Assembly (NCBI GenBank): GCA_001919865.1
Contig: MNIR01000059.1
Span: forward strand, 1-44,195
Source: Gemmatimonadetes bacterium 13_1_20CM_4_69_16
Lineage (GTDB): Bacteria; Gemmatimonadota; Gemmatimonadetes; Gemmatimonadales; GWC2-71-9
Direction of reading: 5' to 3'
Length of the DNA stretch: 44,195 nucleotides
The notes below the pieces were generated by a model. It did no database searches. It was not told the DNA's origin and saw nothing but the letters and a program-made list of their open reading frames with translations. Position numbers and translations under genes: made by a program. Shown here piece by piece: positions 40,207-44,195 of the stretch. Numbering within the stretch: the first letter of the stretch is position 1; every line of letters begins with the position of its first letter.

Positions 40207-41259
40207 ATGAAGACCACCAGGCTGCTCGCCCTCGCCGCCCTGACGCTGGCCGCTCCCGCGGCCGCGCAGGTGAAGCTCAATGGCGCCGGCGCGACGTTTC
40301 CCAGCATCATCTATCAGGACTGGATGCTCAGCTACAACAAGACGCATCCGGACGTCCAGCTGAACTACCAGTCGATCGGATCGGGCGGCGGGATCCGGCA
40401 GTTCTCCGACGGCACGGTGGACTTCGGTGGCTCCGATGCGCCGATGAGCGACTCCGCGATCGCCGCCATCCAGGGGAACGTGCTCCACATCCCGACGGTG
40501 CTCGGTGCGATCGTAATCGCCTACAACCTGCCGGGCGTCAGCCAGCAGCTGAAGTTCACACCTGACGTGATCGCGGACATCTTCCTCGGGAAGGTCACCA
40601 AGTGGAACGACGCCCGCCTGGCGAGCGTCAACCCCGGCACGTCGCTCCCGGCGACGGACATCGTCGTGGTGCACCGCTCCGACGGCTCGGGCACGAGCTT
40701 CGGCTTCACCGACTACCTCTCGAAGGTGAGCCCGGAGTGGCGGAGCAAGGTCGGGAAGGGCACGTCGGTAAACTGGCGGGTGGGGCTGGGCGGCAAGGGC
40801 AACGAAGGCGTGGCGGCGACCGTGAACCAGACGCCCGGCGGGATCGGGTACATCGAGCTGGCCTATGCGACCAGCAACAAGGTGTTGTTTGGCCAGGTGC
40901 GGAACTCGTCGGGCAAGTTCGTCACGCCGTCGCTCGAGTCCGTGACGGCCGCACTCGCCGGCGTCCTGAAGACGCTTCCCCCGACCACCGATTTCCGAAT
41001 CTCGATCACCAACCCCGACGGCGCCGATGCGTACCCGATCGCGACGATGACCTGGCTGCTGGTCCACAAGACCTACGCCGACATCGCCAAGGCGAAGGCG
41101 CTCGTGCAGTTCATTTGGTGGGCGGAGACGGACGGTCAGTCGCGCGCCAACGAGCTCGGCTACGCCGCCCTCCCGAAGCAGTTGCGGCCCTGGATCGAGT
41201 CCCGCCTCAAGTCCATCACGGTTGACGGCAAGCCGGTCTGGACCACGGCAGCCCGGTAA
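40207..41259 (+). CDS. pstS: Phosphate ABC transporter, periplasmic phosphate-binding protein
   Basis: A 350-residue PstS. The signal peptide MKTTRLLALAALTLAAPAAAQ is followed by LNGAGATFPSIIYQDWMLSY, SIGSGGGIRQFSDGTVDFGGSDAPMSD and VVHRSDGSGTSFGFTDYLSKV, the loops that bind phosphate. The closing part includes PIATMTWLLVHK. Length and motifs are standard for the high-affinity Pst system. ATG at 40207. A strong terminator follows its stop, so pstS can be made at a higher level than the membrane components. Confidence 0.96.
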   Translation: MKTTRLLALAALTLAAPAAAQVKLNGAGATFPSIIYQDWMLSYNKTHPDVQLNYQSIGSGGGIRQFSDGTVDFGGSDAPMSDSAIAAIQGNVLHIPTVLGAIVIAYNLPGVSQQLKFTPDVIADIFLGKVTKWNDARLASVNPGTSLPATDIVVVHRSDGSGTSFGFTDYLSKVSPEWRSKVGKGTSVNWRVGLGGKGNEGVAATVNQTPGGIGYIELAYATSNKVLFGQVRNSSGKFVTPSLESVTAALAGVLKTLPPTTDFRISITNPDGADAYPIATMTWLLVHKTYADIAKAKALVQFIWWAETDGQSRANELGYAALPKQLRPWIESRLKSITVDGKPVWTTAAR

Positions 41260-41281
41260 CCCTCCTTCCGGCTGCCGTTTC

Positions 41282-41319
41282 ACCCCCGCACGGCGGTATG
41301 CGCCTGCGGGGGTTTTTTT
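41282..41319 (+). terminator. Rho-independent terminator after pstS
   Basis: ACCCCCGCA (41282-41290) pairs with TGCGGGGGT (41305-41313) over a 14-base loop, followed by seven T (41313-41319). This is a canonical intrinsic terminator between pstS and pstC. Confidence 0.9.
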
Positions 41320-41331
41320 GTCCGTGCCCGG

Positions 41332-41353
41332 CTGTTACAGATCTGTGACACAG
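41332..41353 (+). promoter_or_regulatory. Candidate PHO box D (upstream of pstC)
   Basis: CTGTTACAGAT (41332-41342) and CTGTGACACAG (41343-41353) are 11-base direct repeats, the closest of the four sites to the E. coli CTGTCAT consensus. TACGTT (41360-41365) sits about nine bases past the last conserved unit and could be the -10. The pstC ATG at 41375 is so near that the mRNA would be almost leaderless. Confidence 0.65.
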
Positions 41354-41374
41354 GCCGGATACGTTTCCGACCGT

Positions 41375-42397
41375 ATGACGACGCTTCCCGTCGATCCCGC
41401 GACGACTCCGGACGCCGTCTCCGCTCCCGCCCCCACGCCCACCCCTCAAGCGGAGTGGCGGACCCTGCGAGGGCGGAACGTCGGCGACCGGCTGTATCGC
41501 GTGACCCTCACGGCGCTGGCCCTCGTCCTCCCGCTGCTGCTCGTCACCCTGCTGGCCGAACTGGTGATCGGAGCGTGGCCCGCGATCCAGCGGTTCGGGC
41601 TGCCGTTCGTGTGGACATCGGTGTGGGACCCGGTGGCCGGCGTGTTCGGCGCCGCGCCGATGATCTTCGGGACGCTCGCGTCCTCCCTGCTGGCCCTGCT
41701 GATCGCGGTGCCGCTCGCCCTCGGCGTCGCGATCTATCTGACCGAGTTCTCGCCCAAGTGGCTCCGCCAGCCGATCGCCTTCCTGGTGGAGCTGCTCGCG
41801 GCGATCCCGAGCGTGGTGTACGGGCTGTGGGGGATCTTCGTGCTGATCCCGTTCCTGCGGAGCTACGTAGTGCCGCCGCTGCGCGCGGCACTGGGCTGGA
41901 CGCCGTTTTTCAGCGGTGTGTTCTACGGCAACTCGTTGCTCGCCGGCGGCATCATCCTCGCCATCATGATCGTCCCCTACATCGCCGCCGTGTCCCGCGA
42001 GGTGCTCCTGGCGGTCCCCGCTAACCAGCGCGAGGCCGCTATCGGGATGGGGGCCACGCGGTGGGAGGCGGTGTGGACCGCGGTCGTGCCGTACGGCCGA
42101 GCGGGGCTGATCGGCGCGATCATCCTCGGGCTCGGCCGCGCGCTGGGCGAGACGATGGCGGTCACGATGGTCATCGGCAATCGTCACGACATCAGCCTCT
42201 CGGTGCTGCAACCCGCCTACACCATGGCCGCCGCGATCGCGAACGAGTTCAGCGAAGCCGTCGGCGATCTCCACCTGGCGGCCATGTTCGAGGTGGGCCT
42301 CGTGCTCTTCGTCATCACCGTGATCGTGAACGCCTTTGCCCGGCTGCTGATCTGGCGCGTGGCGCGAGGCACGGCCGTGGGGAGCCGCGCCTTGTGA
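41375..42397 (+). CDS. pstC: Phosphate ABC transporter permease PstC
   Basis: A 340-residue permease. A polar Pro/Ala-rich N-terminus (about 40 residues) leads into the first membrane segment (LTALALVLPLLLVTLLAELVIG). The loop FGAAPMIFGTLASSLLALLIAVPLALGVAIYLTEFSP is typical of PstC. Further segments include LVELLAAIPSVVYGLWGIFVL, and the EAA-like cytoplasmic loop REAAIGMGATRWEAVWTAVVPYGRAGLIGAIILGLGRALGETMAV contacts PstB. The ATG at 41375 has no clear ribosome-binding site, in line with a leaderless message. The frame is open upstream through the terminator, which cannot be coding here. Its TGA overlaps pstA (GTGA). Confidence 0.94.
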   Translation: MTTLPVDPATTPDAVSAPAPTPTPQAEWRTLRGRNVGDRLYRVTLTALALVLPLLLVTLLAELVIGAWPAIQRFGLPFVWTSVWDPVAGVFGAAPMIFGTLASSLLALLIAVPLALGVAIYLTEFSPKWLRQPIAFLVELLAAIPSVVYGLWGIFVLIPFLRSYVVPPLRAALGWTPFFSGVFYGNSLLAGGIILAIMIVPYIAAVSREVLLAVPANQREAAIGMGATRWEAVWTAVVPYGRAGLIGAIILGLGRALGETMAVTMVIGNRHDISLSVLQPAYTMAAAIANEFSEAVGDLHLAAMFEVGLVLFVITVIVNAFARLLIWRVARGTAVGSRAL

Positions 42398-43242
42398 GCG
42401 GCCGGAGCGTGCGCCGCCACGTCACGAGCGGCCTGATGACGAGCCTCGTGGCGGTGCTGTCGTTCACGGCGGTGTTCGCGCTCGTGCTGATCCTCGCCGA
42501 CCTGATCGCCAAGGGGGCGTCGTCGCTCGATTGGGACTTCTTCACCAAGAATCCCGTTCCCGCCGGTCAGTCCGGCGGCGGCGTGGCCAACGCGATCGTC
42601 GGCACGGGCATCATCGTCGGGCTCGCGGCGCTCATCGGTCTACCGGTCGGCGTGGGGACGGGGCTCTACCTGGCGGAATACGGCTCCGGCCGCCTCGGCT
42701 GGACCGTGCGTTTCGTCGCCGACGTGCTGAACGGCACCCCGTCGATCGTGATCGGGATCTTCGCCTGGACCCGGCTGGTGCGCCCCATGCACGGGTACTC
42801 GGCGCTCGCCGGCAGCGTGGCCCTCGCCGCGCTGATGATTCCCATGATCGCCCGCACCACGGAGGAGATGGTGCGGCTCGTGCCCCACTCGCTGCGCGAG
42901 GCCGCGTTGGCGCTCGGGTATCCACGCTGGCGGACCTCGCTCCGCGTCGTCGCGCGCACCGCGCTCGCCGGCATCGTGACCGGCTGCCTGGTCGGCATCG
43001 CCCGCATCGCCGGCGAGACGGCGCCGCTGATCTTCACCGCGCTCGGCAACTTGAATTTCACGACCAACATCACGCAGCCGATGCAGACCCTGCCGCACGA
43101 GATCTACGAGTACGCCCAGGGGCCGTTCGAGGAGTGGCACCGCCTCGCGTGGGCCTCGGCCCTCGTGCTCATGAGCCTGGTGCTGCTGCTCGGCGTCACG
43201 GCCCGCTGGGCCATCCGGCAACGTCATGGCGCCGCCCGCTGA
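42394..43242 (+). CDS. pstA: Phosphate ABC transporter permease PstA
   Basis: A 282-residue permease that pairs with PstC. Six or so membrane segments are seen, beginning [58 protein letters not shown] and the EAA-type loop [52 protein letters not shown] are diagnostic. Length is normal. GTG at 42394 overlaps the pstC stop as GTGA; the frame upstream is a shadow of pstC. It overlaps pstB by 17 bases. Confidence 0.94.
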   Translation: MSGRSVRRHVTSGLMTSLVAVLSFTAVFALVLILADLIAKGASSLDWDFFTKNPVPAGQSGGGVANAIVGTGIIVGLAALIGLPVGVGTGLYLAEYGSGRLGWTVRFVADVLNGTPSIVIGIFAWTRLVRPMHGYSALAGSVALAALMIPMIARTTEEMVRLVPHSLREAALALGYPRWRTSLRVVARTALAGIVTGCLVGIARIAGETAPLIFTALGNLNFTTNITQPMQTLPHEIYEYAQGPFEEWHRLAWASALVLMSLVLLLGVTARWAIRQRHGAAR

Positions 43243-44002
43243 CGCCCGGCTCCGGCTCGAGACCGTGCGCCTCACGGCCCTGTTCGGGCGCCGGGCGGTC
43301 CTGAAGGATGTCACTATTATCTTCCCAGCGCACACAGTGACGGCGGTCATCGGCCCATCGGGATGCGGCAAGAGCACGTTCCTGCGATGCCTGAACCGCA
43401 TGCACGAGCTGTCAGAAGGCGGCTGGGTCACGGGGCGCGTGCTGCTCGACGGGGCCGACATCTACGACAGCCACGTGGACCCCGTGCAGCTGCGGCGCCG
43501 CATCGGGATGGTGTTCCAGCGCCCCACCCCCTTCCCCACCATGTCCATCTACGACAACGTCGCCGCCGGGCTGCGGGTGAACGGGCACCGCGGCCGCCGC
43601 GAGCTGGATGAAGTGGTCGAGCGGGCGCTGCGCCAGGCGGCGTTGTGGGACGAGGTCAAGGATCGCCTGCGGGCGAGCGCGCTCGCGCTCTCCGGGGGTC
43701 AGCAGCAGCGCCTCTGCATCGCCCGCGCGCTCGCGCCCCAGCCGGAGGTGCTGCTGCTGGACGAGCCCACTGCGTCGCTCGACCCCGCCGGCACGCAGCG
43801 TATCGAGGAGCTGTGCCATGAGCTCAAGCGGCTGTACACTATCGTGATCGTCACCCACAACATGCAGCAAGCGGCGCGCGTGTCGGATTACACGGCGTTC
43901 TTCTACCTCGGCGACTTGATCGAGGTGGGGCGCACTGAAGAGCTGTTCACCCGGCCCACGAAGGAGCAGACGGAAGCGTACATCACCGGGAGGTTCGGAT
44001 GA
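43226..44002 (+). CDS. pstB: Phosphate ABC transporter ATP-binding protein PstB
   Basis: A 258-residue ATPase. GPSGCGKST (43-51) is Walker A and [11 protein letters not shown] follows as in Pst[27 protein letters not shown] is the Q-loop region. [15 protein letters not shown] is the ABC signature, [12 protein letters not shown] is Walker B, and [20 protein letters not shown] carries the switch His. PstB-specific wording ([23 protein letters not shown]) supports phosphate specificity. ATG at 43226 overlaps pstA. Its TGA overlaps the ATG of a second ATPase gene (ATGA). Confidence 0.95.
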   Translation: MAPPADARLRLETVRLTALFGRRAVLKDVTIIFPAHTVTAVIGPSGCGKSTFLRCLNRMHELSEGGWVTGRVLLDGADIYDSHVDPVQLRRRIGMVFQRPTPFPTMSIYDNVAAGLRVNGHRGRRELDEVVERALRQAALWDEVKDRLRASALALSGGQQQRLCIARALAPQPEVLLLDEPTASLDPAGTQRIEELCHELKRLYTIVIVTHNMQQAARVSDYTAFFYLGDLIEVGRTEELFTRPTKEQTEAYITGRFG

Positions 44003-44195
44003 CCGTGGCCGTGCCGCCCCTGCGCCAAGAGCGCCCCCAGGCGCCCCGCAGCGCCGCCCAACCGGCCCTGGTCGCCACGCCAATTCTGGACGTCCGCGGC
44101 TACGGCTTCTGGTACGGCGACGTGCAGGCCCTGTTGGATCTGACGCTCACCATCCCGCGCCAGGCCATTACCGCGCTGATCGGACCGTCGGGCTG
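43999..44195 (+). CDS. Second PstB-like ABC ATPase (partial, runs off window)
   Basis: ATG at 43999 overlaps the pstB stop as ATGA. The 65 visible residues show a longer polar N-terminus ([16 protein letters not shown]), then [36 protein letters not shown], the A-loop Tyr region and the start of Walker A. This resembles PstB more than other ABC ATPases, so the operon appears to carry two PstB paralogues in tandem. The remainder lies beyond the window. Confidence 0.85.
   Translation, partial: MTVAVPPLRQERPQAPRSAAQPALVATPILDVRGYGFWYGDVQALLDLTLTIPRQAITALIGPSG

Overview
The window is high-GC bacterial chromosome with densely packed genes, many 4-base start/stop overlaps (GTGA, ATGA) and frequent GTG starts. 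The mix of an Oar/SusC-style TonB receptor with a carboxypeptidase-regulatory domain, a DUF5916 outer-membrane protein, a PolX-PHP polymerase and conserved housekeeping operons points to a free-living Gram-negative, most likely Gemmatimonadota. That assignment is inference from gene content, not from a marker-gene search. No gene-free stretch exceeds 300 bases and no tRNA or rRNA was seen.

Layout. 1-2.8 kb: cell-surface glycan/lipid genes (GT87, YdjC/HpnK deacetylase, GT2). 2.8-4.6 kb: a methyltransferase and a two-domain cupredoxin. 4.6-7.8 kb: a TonB-dependent receptor on the minus strand. 7.9-9.6 kb: polX. 9.6-17.2 kb: a minus-strand run trmH-like, pilD, Clp-D1 ATPase, metallopeptidase lipoprotein, ffh, rpsP, rimM, trmD, rplS, rnhB. 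17.2-20.3 kb: M48 protease, thiD, a frameshifted REP-associated transposase (RAYT) and a DUF2071 gene. 20.3-23 kb: DUF5916. 23.1-28.2 kb: a minus-strand purine-nucleoside salvage operon (5'-nucleotidase, adenosine deaminase, NupC, PNP). 28.2 kb to the end: a phosphate block, made of MBL-DUF3006-phoB-phoR, a deletion scar joining a GT4 start to a phoB-like tail, ppk2, ppx-HD, ppk1, sixA, CHAD, a porin, pstS, pstC, pstA, pstB and a second pstB-like gene cut by the window end.

How it works together. The phosphate block holds uptake (porin, Pst), signalling (PhoBR) and polyphosphate synthesis, use and breakdown (PPK1, PPK2, PPX, CHAD). Four intergenic sites carry 11-bp direct repeats that look like PHO boxes, which suggests one regulon. 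The salvage operon would turn extracellular nucleotides into nucleosides, bases and phosphate, and so may also serve phosphate nutrition.

Most unusual points. (1) A REP-type palindrome lies in frame inside both ffh and the RAYT gene, and both read it as AQHAAPL. (2) A second hairpin repeat (GGTGGAGG type) sits between convergent genes and also in frame inside the Clp-like ATPase. (3) A GT4/phoB scar lies beside phoR. (4) A ThiS/MoaD-like domain is fused to adenosine deaminase. (5) rimM lacks its PRC-barrel and any canonical start before its conserved KPHG motif. (6) There are four candidate PHO boxes.
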